A DNA stretch of 64,000 nucleotides from Candidatus Altarchaeales archaeon (lineage in GTDB: Archaea; Altiarchaeota; Altiarchaeia; IMC4; SCGC-AAA252-I15). The translations under genes were made by a program, and so were the position numbers. Within the stretch, counting starts at the first letter, position 1. Each line of letters opens with the position of its first letter. The notes below the pieces were generated by a model that saw only the letters and a list, made by a program, of their open reading frames with translations, was not told the origin of the DNA and made no database searches. Shown piece after piece: positions 44,105 through 52,137 of the stretch. The stretch lies in the NCBI GenBank assembly GCA_014727915.1, contig WJMO01000006.1:391882-455881 (forward strand), read 5' to 3'.

Positions 44105-45297
44105 TTCGCAAGCAGGATCATAGTCTTGTTAAGCCACTTGCCCATGCCTTCAGACTCATAGGAGACCATTACGTCGAACTCGTAGGCAACACCGGGGAAG
44201 ACCTCGTCCGCCAGGTCGAAATCGAACTCTTCGAGGGAGTAGGGTTCCATTCTCGAGTCAGCGACCTGAGTGTGAGACCTGCCATCTATGAAAACCTTAA
44301 CGTCCTTGACCAAAACATCCTTGTCCGCGTTTGAGACTGCCAGGGTAAGGCTGCCATCCTGCATCTTGGAGGACATCCAGGAGACCAGAAGATCAGATTC
44401 CGAATATGAGAAGTCGAGGTAGTATGAGTCCTCGGAGGTTGCAAGCGAGAGCGTATGGTCACCCTCAGGTATGTGGCCGTCGACTATTATGAAGGGGTAT
44501 ATCACGTATTTTCCCTTTACAGAGCCGTCCACTGCTATCCTGCTGCCCCAAAGCTTATTCTCGGGTATGTTATACAGCAAGAGAAACGTCTTGTTGTACT
44601 GGGGGTAATATGCAAGGTACAGTATCCCCTCCCAAGGGCTCTCACCGTCCAAGACACTCTCTACAAAAGATGTGCGGGCCAGGAAGACAGAGTAGGTCTT
44701 CGCTATATCGGCAACGAGCATGTGATGCTCCAAGTTGTTGTATTCGCTGCACTTGTCCTCGAAGAGGTACAGGGAGTTGCCCCCTGCCATGTCAGTCAAG
44801 GTTATCCAGTTCAGCGAGCTCAGCAGCAGGCTCTTACCCCGCATGCCAGCCCACCGGGTCTTGAAGAGGTGAGTGGTCTCGGGGAATGGTGATTTCTCGA
44901 CCGGGAAGAACTGCGAGGCCACTGCGGCAGGCCTGTACCTGTGCCATATCCTGAGGTACTCGCTCCTGGAGAGGTTCCTGCCATCACATGCGGAGAATAC
45001 GCCCGTATCCCATAGGTTTATGCCCATCTTGACCGAGTCGGTGTTCCACCAACCCACGAGAGTCAGCTTGTAAAGCCCGGCGTAGGGGTCGGCAGCCCTG
45101 GGCCTGTTGGCATAGTAGGCTTTGTAGGTTCCCGATATCAGGTAATCGTATATGGGGTCCCTGAACTTCATGGTCCCCTTGGAGACCATCTGGTCTAGGT
45201 TGCCCTCGCCTAGGAGGGGGCTCGACTCCACATAGTAGAGTTCGCCCAATGTCAGCAGTAAGCTGAAGGCGAACACTGATAAGAGTATCTTTTTCAT
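44101..45297 (-). CDS. Secreted protein of unknown family
   Basis: 398 residues from ATG 45297, preceding a signal peptide (MKKILLSVFAFSLLLTLGELYYV). The mature part is a globular, Trp/Tyr-rich extracytoplasmic domain with only two Cys (FSACDG and EDKCSEY) and a beta-sandwich-like C-terminal domain (about 290-395, SLTLAVSNADKDVLVKDVKVFIDG). No second membrane segment is obvious. The family is not recognised. It lies 1 bp after a membrane-protein gene on the same strand, so the pair probably works together at the cell surface. Confidence 0.65.
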   Translation of the reverse strand: MKKILLSVFAFSLLLTLGELYYVESSPLLGEGNLDQMVSKGTMKFRDPIYDYLISGTYKAYYANRPRAADPYAGLYKLTLVGWWNTDSVKMGINLWDTGVFSACDGRNLSRSEYLRIWHRYRPAAVASQFFPVEKSPFPETTHLFKTRWAGMRGKSLLLSSLNWITLTDMAGGNSLYLFEDKCSEYNNLEHHMLVADIAKTYSVFLARTSFVESVLDGESPWEGILYLAYYPQYNKTFLLLYNIPENKLWGSRIAVDGSVKGKYVIYPFIIVDGHIPEGDHTLSLATSEDSYYLDFSYSESDLLVSWMSSKMQDGSLTLAVSNADKDVLVKDVKVFIDGRSHTQVADSRMEPYSLEEFDFDLADEVFPGVAYEFDVMVSYESEGMGKWLNKTMILLAN

Positions 45298-45298
45298 A

Positions 45299-46012
45299 TT
45301 ATATGCCGAACGAGTTGAACATGACCTCCACTGCATTGTTTACCGCGAACAGGTGGAAGTATATCCACCAGACCGGCCATATGATATTCAACGCGACCAT
45401 AACTGATAGGGGAGCGACTGACATCCTAGCCCGCCTACCATCCAATGCCCCTATGAACTTGAGCCTCTCACCCACCGTGACATAGTATATCACCCACCCG
45501 AATGCGCTAGTTACCACCGTGTTCAAAAGCGATATGTTCCCTATGTAGTGGTAGGAGACCACGTTTAACAAGACCGGGAATGCGAAAACAACAACGGGTA
45601 TTATGAGCAGCGAGACCATCACCTGAAGTACCTTTATGAAATTGATGCTAGAACCCAGCAGCCGCATGATAAGATAGAGTATGGATGATATGGCGAGCGT
45701 CTCGGAAAGCTTCCCTGCGAAGGTGAACAATCCCATGTCAATGCTCGAGTTGAGTATGTCAGCTTCGAAACCCCAGAGCACCACGCCAATGTCTTCGAGG
45801 GAGTACCCCTGGCCCTGCATCGAGAGCACCGCCACATCCACGAGGTAGTTGAACTTGCTGTACCCTAGGACGTAAGAGTTGACTCCGTGAAGAATTCCGA
45901 GAGAAAGAGAGAAGAAGAATGCGAGTGTTAGCAGGTTGAACATGCTGGGCCGCTCCTCCTCCAAGAGTATGTAGAAGCTCTCAAGGTCTTTCAGCATAAG
46001 ACCATAGTCCAT
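45299..46012 (-). CDS. Polytopic membrane protein, Yip1-like
   Basis: 237 residues from ATG 46012 (an in-frame TTG at 46018 is an alternative). A cytoplasmic N-terminus with an acidic helix (LKDLESFYILLEEERPS) is followed by about five or six membrane helices, the layout of Yip1-domain membrane proteins that are common in archaea. Assignment is by architecture only. It sits between a secreted Cys-rich protein gene and a secreted globular protein gene on the same strand. Confidence 0.6.
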   Translation of the reverse strand: MDYGLMLKDLESFYILLEEERPSMFNLLTLAFFFSLSLGILHGVNSYVLGYSKFNYLVDVAVLSMQGQGYSLEDIGVVLWGFEADILNSSIDMGLFTFAGKLSETLAISSILYLIMRLLGSSINFIKVLQVMVSLLIIPVVVFAFPVLLNVVSYHYIGNISLLNTVVTSAFGWVIYYVTVGERLKFIGALDGRRARMSVAPLSVMVALNIIWPVWWIYFHLFAVNNAVEVMFNSFGI

Positions 46013-46040
46013 GTTCAAATATCGTCAGCAATAAATATAA

Positions 46041-46517
46041 TTACCAGCTGACTGGTATCTCCTCTGGTAGGAAGCTCGAGTACGTCCGGTTTTCATCCAT
46101 TCTTATGTCAAAGCCGCATTGGAGGTCGTAGCACCTGAATACCGCATCCTCAAAGACCAAACCCTTCTTCATCACAATAGGCAGCGGAACGCCTTCGGAA
46201 GATAGAACATCCCCCCCAACAGTCTTCAGAGAACATTGTCCGCCGCATTCCACCAGAAGGATGTCTACTGGATAGCATTCGAGAGGGCATTTCTGACATC
46301 TTTTCACGCATATGTCCGAAGAAACATGCTTGGAGGCGCCTGACAGGGATATGCGAGTCTCAGAACCTGAAATGGCATGTACCGCGTATCTTTCAGGTGC
46401 TGTAAGCCCGTAAACGTAGAACCCACCATCATATAACGCGTAAAACCCTAGCAGGACGTGGGGAGCCAATACCACGGCTATGAGAGTGAATCCCTTTCTC
46501 AGACGGTCATCCATCAT
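46041..46517 (-). CDS. Membrane-anchored Cys-rich extracytoplasmic protein
   Basis: 158 residues; the start ATG 46517 overlaps the PCNA stop (ATGA). An N-terminal helix (about 9-32) anchors an extracytoplasmic domain with seven Cys, arranged as ICVKRCQKCPLECYP, ECGGQC, and RCYDLQC; this suggests disulfides or metal binding. The family is not recognised. The coupling to pcn is positional. Confidence 0.65.
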   Translation of the reverse strand: MMDDRLRKGFTLIAVVLAPHVLLGFYALYDGGFYVYGLTAPERYAVHAISGSETRISLSGASKHVSSDICVKRCQKCPLECYPVDILLVECGGQCSLKTVGGDVLSSEGVPLPIVMKKGLVFEDAVFRCYDLQCGFDIRMDENRTYSSFLPEEIPVSW

Positions 46518-47254
46518 ACGGACTCTATCCTAGGGGCAAGGTAGTATATGACACGCCCGTCTCCTATGCTGTACTCCACCTTGAGGGGTGCGTCGGTCTT
46601 CAGGCTGATCATCACGACACTCGGTATCTCAGCAGACTTGAGGATGTTGTTCAGGTAGTCGAGGGAATATACTGAGCGGGCCGGGGACTTCACGCTTATG
46701 CTCAGCAGCTTGTCCTCCGGGAACTCGATATCGGCGGAGCCCGTGTCTCCGTCGCTCTTGATGTTGAATCCCTTTTCCAGCTTCAGGGCAACGTGGTTGC
46801 TGATGAGCTCCGCATCCTTCAGCGCGTCCTTGATCATGTTCGGGGCTATCTTAACGTCAGCTGTGAACTCTATCTTCGGCTCCTTCGGGGGGTTGCCTGT
46901 GGAGTCGATTATTGCGGTGGTGAACTGCCTCCTCGTCTCGCCCTTAAAGACCATCTTGAGCCTGTTCTCGGCGAGCTTAAGCTCTATCTTGTCCTCGGGC
47001 TTGGAGCGTTTGGTGATCTTGCTGAGCTCAGAGAAGTCAACACCCAAGGATATGGGATTTTCGCACTTGAACTTCTCGAACGCCTTCGACGGGATCTCGA
47101 AGTCGACCAGGGCTATCTGGCTTGGGTCCATCGCCCTCAGCTTTATCCCTGAGGAGTCCACCTGGAAGGTTCCCTCGTCGATAAGCGCAGCGATGGCCTC
47201 AATGCTGTTACGCCAGGATTTGGTATCGTTTATTACCGCTTCAAACAACTGCAT
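46514..47254 (-). CDS. pcn: DNA polymerase sliding clamp (PCNA)
   Basis: The 246-residue homotrimeric clamp that tethers polymerase, FEN1 and ligase to DNA. It shows the two-domain PCNA fold: LFEAVINDTKSWRNSIEAIAALIDEG at the start, the RAMDPSQIALVDFEIP loop (about 40-55), the interdomain connector region after residue 115, and the C-terminal VIYYLAPRIESV. ATG 47254 is preferred over an in-frame GTG one codon earlier. Confidence 0.96.
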   Translation of the reverse strand: MQLFEAVINDTKSWRNSIEAIAALIDEGTFQVDSSGIKLRAMDPSQIALVDFEIPSKAFEKFKCENPISLGVDFSELSKITKRSKPEDKIELKLAENRLKMVFKGETRRQFTTAIIDSTGNPPKEPKIEFTADVKIAPNMIKDALKDAELISNHVALKLEKGFNIKSDGDTGSADIEFPEDKLLSISVKSPARSVYSLDYLNNILKSAEIPSVVMISLKTDAPLKVEYSIGDGRVIYYLAPRIESV

Positions 47255-47296
47255 CACCCCTGAAATTGTTAGGTATATGGAAGTGGGGGTTAAAAA

Positions 47297-48835
47297 TCAA
47301 CCGCCTCTAAAGCGGGCTACGATGTGCTCTCTGCCCAGGCTGAGCATGAAAGCCGCAGCCTTGGGGCCCCGGTCATTTCCGATGAGCACCCTGTATATTG
47401 CCTTGAACAGTTTAGGCGGCTTAACACCGTTGGACCTGGCGACCTCGTATATTTTCTTGTGGAATTCCTCCGAGCTCCAATCACCATCCAGAAGACCCAC
47501 AATCTCCTCCAGGCACTTTCGCTCGGAGTCAGATAGGCTGTCCCTCTCCCTACCAGCCTCTCCCTCCGAGTTCAACGTGAAGCGCAGATGATCGGGGCCG
47601 TATTTTTGAACCCAGTTGCCAGCCAACCTAACACGCCTATTAAGCCTTTCAACGTCGAATCCAGCGTATCCCATAGACTCCGCCTTGGAGGAGTACTCGC
47701 CTTCGAACGCCACTTGAGCTAGAACCGCGCATAGGGTGAAGGGAACATTAAGATACTTGGGTTCGCCCACTTGAGCGAGGTCGTACATCCTCGCCAGACC
47801 CATATCACCTTCCTGTCTCTTGTGGTATATCCGCTCGGCCTCGTCGTACTCGTCTGTGAGGTTGGATAGCAGGGATAGGTTAATGTCCCGCTGCTTCATG
47901 AGCCGCTTGTACATGAAGTACTTAAGCACCTCCGGCTCGGCTATCACCAGCCAGTCAGCCAAGGTTATGACGTTACCCTTCGAGCTGGATATCTTCTCGC
48001 CGTTCAAGGTGAAGAACTCATATACCAGGGGGACGGGGGGCGTCCAGTCGAACACCTCCTCCGATATTATCTTGCTGGTCTCATACGAGCCCCCTGCGGC
48101 AGCATGGTCTTTGCCGAAGGGTTCGCAGGTTACCTTGAACCGCCTCCACCGGGCAGCCCACTCAACCCTCCACGGCAGCTTACCCATGCCCTTGGAGGCG
48201 TCGCTGACGCCCTTGTGGCCGCATCCCTCGACTTCGCCGCCGGACACACCGGTTGAAACGCACTCGTAATCCGCCTTTAACCCATCGACTCCAAAGACTT
48301 TTGTGGTGCTTATCTTCCCGCATTTCTCGCATATGGGAGTCCAGGGCAGATAATCCTCTGGCAGGGGATCACGCCGGAATCTGTTCAATATATCCCTGAT
48401 TTCAACCCTCTTCTCAAACGCTGTTCTGATCTCCTCCACCAACTCCCCGTTCCTATAGAGGTCGGTGCCAGAGTGGACTTTAGGTTTTACGCCGAACTCT
48501 GACAAGTCCTGTATAAAGGGTTGGGCGAAGTGGTCGACGAAGTTACTGTGGCATCCGTCCAGGTCGGGGAGGTCCTTGACGGGGAACCCAAGATAATCAT
48601 CTAATCCTTCCATTCCAGCGGGCACCTTCCGGAAGGGGTCGCTGTCGTCGCTTATCCAGATCAACTCCGCCTTGAGACCCGACTCCAACGCAGCCTTCCG
48701 TATGCAGTCCCCGCGGATGACATCGCTTGCATTACCGATCTGAGGACGCCCAGATATGGAAGTGCCGGTGGCTATGACATGCTCCCCGCCCCGCTCTTCC
48801 AGCAGGCTGACAACATCGTCGCTCCAGTGCAACAT
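47297..48835 (-). CDS. lysK: Lysyl-tRNA synthetase, class I
   Basis: The 512-residue class I LysRS found in most archaea, unrelated to bacterial class II LysS. The HIGH-equivalent is PQIGN in TGTSISGRPQIGNASDV (about 21-37), with WISDDSDPFRKVP, paired Cys (CEKCGK, CVSTG...GCGHKG), and KISSSKGN as the KMSKS loop (about 281). The C-terminal anticodon-binding helical domain is complete. A divergent spacer with the C/D sRNA lies upstream. Confidence 0.97.
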   Translation of the reverse strand: MLHWSDDVVSLLEERGGEHVIATGTSISGRPQIGNASDVIRGDCIRKAALESGLKAELIWISDDSDPFRKVPAGMEGLDDYLGFPVKDLPDLDGCHSNFVDHFAQPFIQDLSEFGVKPKVHSGTDLYRNGELVEEIRTAFEKRVEIRDILNRFRRDPLPEDYLPWTPICEKCGKISTTKVFGVDGLKADYECVSTGVSGGEVEGCGHKGVSDASKGMGKLPWRVEWAARWRRFKVTCEPFGKDHAAAGGSYETSKIISEEVFDWTPPVPLVYEFFTLNGEKISSSKGNVITLADWLVIAEPEVLKYFMYKRLMKQRDINLSLLSNLTDEYDEAERIYHKRQEGDMGLARMYDLAQVGEPKYLNVPFTLCAVLAQVAFEGEYSSKAESMGYAGFDVERLNRRVRLAGNWVQKYGPDHLRFTLNSEGEAGRERDSLSDSERKCLEEIVGLLDGDWSSEEFHKKIYEVARSNGVKPPKLFKAIYRVLIGNDRGPKAAAFMLSLGREHIVARFRGG

Positions 48836-48858
48836 CAGTATAGATAATAAAATGAAGC

Positions 48859-48866
48859 TATTAAAG
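48859..48866 (+). promoter_or_regulatory. TATA-like box of the box C/D sRNA
   Basis: TATTAAAG lies about 25-30 nt before the predicted 5' end of the guide RNA (48886-48889), consistent with independent transcription. Confidence 0.55.
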
Positions 48867-48888
48867 GAATGCGTCGCTAATCATAAAC

Positions 48889-48948
48889 GGCGGTGTGATG
48901 ACGCGAACAACCTCTGACATATGATGAGTGATGGGCGACCTGACCGCC
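48889..48948 (+). ncRNA. Box C/D guide sRNA (rRNA 2'-O-methylation)
   Basis: All elements of an archaeal C/D sRNA occur in order: terminal stem GGCGG (48889-48893), box C GTGATGA (48895-48901), a 12-nt guide CGCGAACAACCT, box D' CTGA (48914-48917), a 3-nt spacer, box C' ATGATGA (48921-48927), a 12-nt guide GTGATGGGCGAC, box D CTGA (48940-48943), and terminal stem CCGCC (48944-48948). Both guides have the standard 12-nt length. By the +5 rule, the D' guide points to U2552 of the 23S A-loop and the D guide to C1402 of 16S (E. coli numbering, recalled rRNA sequence). It would direct fibrillarin with Nop5 and L7Ae. Confidence 0.88.
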
Positions 48949-48949
48949 A
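48923..48949 (+). repeat. 27-nt direct repeat, copy 1 (within the C/D sRNA)
   Basis: Identical to 49025-49051; covers the C' core, second guide, box D and 3' stem of the sRNA. Confidence 0.95.
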
Positions 48950-49024
48950 AAAAAAGGTCACAAGCACTTCACAGGTGCGTCCCGTGAACGCGGGATGCGC
49001 CGTTTGTCGTCGGCAAACTCCGAC
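48950..49024 (+). other. Hairpin-rich spacer between the two repeat copies
   Basis: Contains an 11-bp stem (GGTGCGTCCCG paired with CGGGATGCGCC through a 6-nt loop, two G-U pairs) and then TCGTCGG-CAAACT-CCGACGA, a perfect 7-bp hairpin that runs into the second repeat copy. No coding potential is evident. It may be a second structured RNA or the leader of the downstream gene. Confidence 0.4.
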
Positions 49025-49051
49025 GATGAGTGATGGGCGACCTGACCGCCA
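49025..49051 (+). repeat. 27-nt direct repeat, copy 2 (partial C/D module)
   Basis: Exact copy, 102 bp downstream, of the C'-guide-D-stem part of the sRNA. Box C' here reads ACGATGA (one mismatch from consensus), then the same guide GTGATGGGCGAC and CTGA. No matching C, first guide and D' precede it, so it looks like a partial or decaying duplicate. Confidence 0.8.
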
Positions 49052-49073
49052 TTTGAAGTTATGTTATGATAAG

Positions 49074-49952
49074 ATGAAGGACGAGATCAAGAGGAGCATC
49101 GATCATATGCTGGAGACGTCGCCGATCCGGAGGACCTTCTGGCACCAGGACGAGAAGGTGGAGGGCCTCAGGTATGGGATACAGCAGGGCGACGACGGAG
49201 CCGTGGTCGGAGACCTCGTGTACAACATGGAAGGCCCCTACCCCTTGAAAACCGGGCGGAAAACCGGTTTACTCCACAGTATAACCGATATCATCGGCAT
49301 GGGCGCAAGGCCACTTTACGCGTTCAATGCCATGCAGGTGGACAGCATAAAAGAGGCGGTTGAGGTTTCTGAGGACCTGAAGAAGCAGGCCAACGGAATC
49401 GGCGTTCCCATCATCGGCGGGAACACCCAGATGGAGAACGACCTGAAGCCGTGCATAAGCTTCGTCGTAGTTGGCAAGCTCATCCGGGAGCCATTGGCCG
49501 ACTGCGGCTGCAGGATAGGGGACAAGATAGTCATGGTAGGCCATGTTATGGACGGCACCCTTGGGGAGAGGGTGTACCGGGCGAAGGTCAAGTACAAGAC
49601 AATGCTCGAACTCTACGATGAAGCGGTGGATATCCATGCGGTCAAGGACGCGAGCCGGGGAGGGTGGTTCGGGAACCTGGCTGAGATGCTGGTGAAGAGC
49701 AAGCGGGGATTCAAGATAACGGCAGTGCCATACGCGAGCCCGACTAGGTACATGGGCACTTACATGATAAGCGTCCCCAAAAAGGAAGTGGACAAGGTGG
49801 TGTCAGTGGCAGCCAGGAACAAGTGCCCATGCGTGGAAGTCGGGCAGGTGATGAAAGGACTTTACATAAAGCTCGGAGACGAGATGCTGGTAACTGAGGC
49901 TAGGATGAAGAAGCTGATAAGGGGAATGCCCTACCGGAAGCCGAAAAAATAG
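49074..49952 (+). CDS. AIR synthase-related protein (PurM/ThiL/SelD superfamily)
   Basis: 292 residues from ATG 49074; the longer frame upstream reads through the duplicated RNA repeat and is rejected. Superfamily features are GDDGAVVGD near residue 37, the HSITDIIGMGARPLYAFNAM segment binding ATP/Mg (about 65-84), GGNTQ, GDKIVMVG and KDASRGGWFGNLAEML (about 190). It resembles the archaeal AIR-synthase-related proteins of unknown substrate (including the methanogenesis-marker-2 group) rather than PurM itself, since the PurM motifs are incomplete. Confidence 0.8.
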   Translation: MKDEIKRSIDHMLETSPIRRTFWHQDEKVEGLRYGIQQGDDGAVVGDLVYNMEGPYPLKTGRKTGLLHSITDIIGMGARPLYAFNAMQVDSIKEAVEVSEDLKKQANGIGVPIIGGNTQMENDLKPCISFVVVGKLIREPLADCGCRIGDKIVMVGHVMDGTLGERVYRAKVKYKTMLELYDEAVDIHAVKDASRGGWFGNLAEMLVKSKRGFKITAVPYASPTRYMGTYMISVPKKEVDKVVSVAARNKCPCVEVGQVMKGLYIKLGDEMLVTEARMKKLIRGMPYRKPKK

Positions 49953-49959
49953 TTTTTTA
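49944..49959. terminator. Bidirectional A/T-run terminator candidate
   Basis: AAAAAATAGTTTTTTA lies between two convergent stops (49952 and 49957), supplying a U-run for the RNA of either strand. Confidence 0.5.
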
Positions 49960-50874
49960 TTCTATGAAGTTGTTGCGCGTGTACTTGTTCTGGCACTTGC
50001 CCTCCCCATCACGTGAGATGAAGCACTGTTGCATGGGACCGCAGGGCTCCACCAGCTCCTCCACAACGTTGGTTTCACAGCTTGAAGCCCTTGTTTCCGG
50101 GTTTTTGCAGAAATGGGAGATAGTAACCCTGAAAAGGTCATTTTCCCTGCACTCATACTCTGTCCTTATGGACCCGCAGTCGCCGTCGTCGTTGCAGCGG
50201 ATGTAATCCGCCAATGTGGTGGTAGTCGACTCGTCCGCCTCGTCCTGGTCGCAGATGGTGTTGTTGTTCAAGTCAAGGCAGCACCCCAGGCCGAATCTCA
50301 TGTAAGGCGGCGCACAAACAATCTGTGGGAGAGTCGTCGTAGAGTCGGTCGTTGACGTTGTCGAGGTTGAAGTTGTTGAAGTTGTTGACACTGTAGTTGA
50401 TGTCTCGATCATCTGACTCTCTTCTATTGTCGAGTTGGATTCAACCACGACCGCCTCCGGTTGGCTGTGGGTCAAAGCTAGGACGATGGATATGAGGAAC
50501 ATCCCGCCAAACACTGTAACCAGCAAAAGGAATATGAAGATCAGAGAGTACTTCAACGGCTCTGGCATCCGGGAGAGTCTGCGATATGGGTCGGAGTGTT
50601 TGATCTCATCAACGCTTGACCTGGCCCAAGTTGAAGCTTCATCTGCGAAGGACTTGGCCTGCACCTTCTTCTCTTCAACCTCCAACGCAAGCAGTTGCTT
50701 CTTCAACTGCTTCTTTTTCAACCTAATCTCGGAGGATTTACTCTCCAGAGGGGTTTCACCATCGGAGACAGGGTTTTCAGGAGCCTTCTTGGACTTGCCT
50801 GCCGTCTTTTTCTTTGCCTTCTTTTTAGCCTTCTTACGGCTCTTCTTGGCTTTTTTCGCTTTTTTAGCAGCCAT
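49957..50874 (-). CDS. Type II membrane protein with Lys/Ala tail, Thr/Ser stalk and Cys-rich ectodomain
   Basis: 305 residues from ATG 50874. The cytoplasmic N-terminus is a Lys/Ala-rich, histone-tail-like stretch (1-40) followed by a coiled coil. One membrane helix lies at about 113-137. A Thr/Ser-rich stalk (STTSTTST type, about 158-180) leads to a Cys-rich extracellular domain with CCLDLNNNTICDQDEAD, an EF-hand/dockerin-like DxNxN calcium loop. The stalk would be a target for O-glycosylation. The family is not recognised. A similar stalk occurs in the next gene downstream in coordinate order. Confidence 0.7.
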   Translation of the reverse strand: MAAKKAKKAKKSRKKAKKKAKKKTAGKSKKAPENPVSDGETPLESKSSEIRLKKKQLKKQLLALEVEEKKVQAKSFADEASTWARSSVDEIKHSDPYRRLSRMPEPLKYSLIFIFLLLVTVFGGMFLISIVLALTHSQPEAVVVESNSTIEESQMIETSTTVSTTSTTSTSTTSTTDSTTTLPQIVCAPPYMRFGLGCCLDLNNNTICDQDEADESTTTTLADYIRCNDDGDCGSIRTEYECRENDLFRVTISHFCKNPETRASSCETNVVEELVEPCGPMQQCFISRDGEGKCQNKYTRNNFIE

Positions 50875-50943
50875 CGTACCCCACAGAGAAGAAAAATAAG
50901 TTATAAGATATAGTAAATAAGTCATAAAAAATAAGTCATGGGG

Positions 50944-51516
50944 TTATTTTGTGGTTGTGGAGGCTAGAGAATCGCCTCCGCATGCTCCGCCGCTGCAACC
51001 TCCCCCGCATATGATATCTATCACCTTTATGAACCCGTCATCACAGTAGTACTCGTATATCCTGTCACCGACACAGTAGTCGTAGTATTGGATGCCCTCA
51101 AAATCAACCCATCCCTTGATGTCAGTGTTGATGAGGCCTTCAGCTCCGTCGGAGTCGACGCATACCATACCTGCTGAGGTGGTGGCTGATAGGAGGTCGG
51201 GCATTAGTGGAACATGAACATCTTCGTCAAGCGCACTCGTGGAAGATGAAGGCTTAACTTCAGCTGAGGACTTCGAAGTCGCCACACCAGGTTGTGTTGT
51301 TGAAGTGGTAGCGTGCGACACCGGCCTGCGGAGAGTGTCCATTGATGTTGAAGTAGACACTACTATCTCGAAGTTGTCCCGTTCTCTTGGAGTTTCTATG
51401 GTGGTTGTTGACTCGTTGCCATAGAAGGTGACAGAGTGCACTTTTGGTTCTGGCTGGTAGCAGCAGCACAGGCACCCCGACAACAATACCAGGAAGGACA
51501 GGACCAGATACCTCAT
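50944..51516 (-). CDS. Secreted Thr/Ser-rich, Cys-rich lipoprotein-like protein
   Basis: 190 residues from ATG 51516. The N-terminal signal ends in LLSGCLCCC, a lipobox-like sequence. A long Thr/Ser-rich low-complexity stretch follows (about 35-105), then a small domain with a repeated Tyr/Asp pattern (YYDYCVGDRIYEYYC) and a C-terminal CGGGCSGGACGG cluster. The family is not recognised; the stalk resembles that of the neighbouring gene at 49957-50874, so both may be surface proteins of one system. Confidence 0.65.
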   Translation of the reverse strand: MRYLVLSFLVLLSGCLCCCYQPEPKVHSVTFYGNESTTTIETPRERDNFEIVVSTSTSMDTLRRPVSHATTSTTQPGVATSKSSAEVKPSSSTSALDEDVHVPLMPDLLSATTSAGMVCVDSDGAEGLINTDIKGWVDFEGIQYYDYCVGDRIYEYYCDDGFIKVIDIICGGGCSGGACGGDSLASTTTK

Positions 51517-51664
51517 CTCAGTTAGTGGATTGGAATAAATAAAGATAAACACAGTATTCAACAGCCAAACCCCCAAGACACGGAAGGGCGATAATCGTGG
51601 TTAAACGCGCCTTTTAAGTGGTTTTTGGGTATTTTGGTTTTTCAGGCTTTGATTTTGGGGTTCG

Positions 51665-52120
51665 ATGACGGTCAGGGTAAGGCGGTTCAGGGATGGGGAC
51701 GCGAGGAAGGCTTCTGACATGATACGGAAGACCCAGAGGGAAGTCAATAGTAGATACTACAGTAGGAGCGTCATCGAAAGACTATGCAAGACCATGACAC
51801 CAGGCAAGATGAAGGAGTACTCGGAGGAGAGGATCTTCTACGTCGCGGTCGACGGAGAAAAAATAGTCGGGACTGTGACGTTGGCAGAAGACAATCACAT
51901 CGGCACATTATTCGTGCACCCACGATACCATAACATGGGCGTGGGAAGGAAGCTGATGGAGAAGATTGAGGAAGTTGCGCGAAAGAGAGGTGTGAAGAGG
52001 ATGCGCTTGAGCGCGGCAGTGAACGCCGTCGGATTCTACAAAAGGATAGGATACAAGCATCCGAGAAAATTCAAAGACAAATGCTGCAGCACAGTATACA
52101 AGATGAGCAAGAAACTCTGA
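51665..52120 (+). CDS. GNAT family N-acetyltransferase
   Basis: 151 residues. The acetyl-CoA-binding motif A is LFVHPRYHNMGVGRKLMEKIEEVARKRG (about 82-110), preceded by the IVGTVTLAEDNHIGT strands, and followed by AVGFYKRIGYK. It is a typical soluble GNAT fold; the acceptor (protein N-terminus, lysine or small molecule) cannot be told. CCTTTTAAGTG about 50 nt upstream is a possible TATA element. Confidence 0.88.
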   Translation: MTVRVRRFRDGDARKASDMIRKTQREVNSRYYSRSVIERLCKTMTPGKMKEYSEERIFYVAVDGEKIVGTVTLAEDNHIGTLFVHPRYHNMGVGRKLMEKIEEVARKRGVKRMRLSAAVNAVGFYKRIGYKHPRKFKDKCCSTVYKMSKKL

Positions 52121-52137
52121 CAGGGAAAAAATGGTTT

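Noticed and set aside
48921-49073. N-terminal extension of the PurM-like protein containing MSDGRPDR twice
   Set aside because: The 'protein repeat' is the translated 27-nt RNA repeat of the C/D sRNA; the true start is ATG 49074 and the superfamily alignment begins there.
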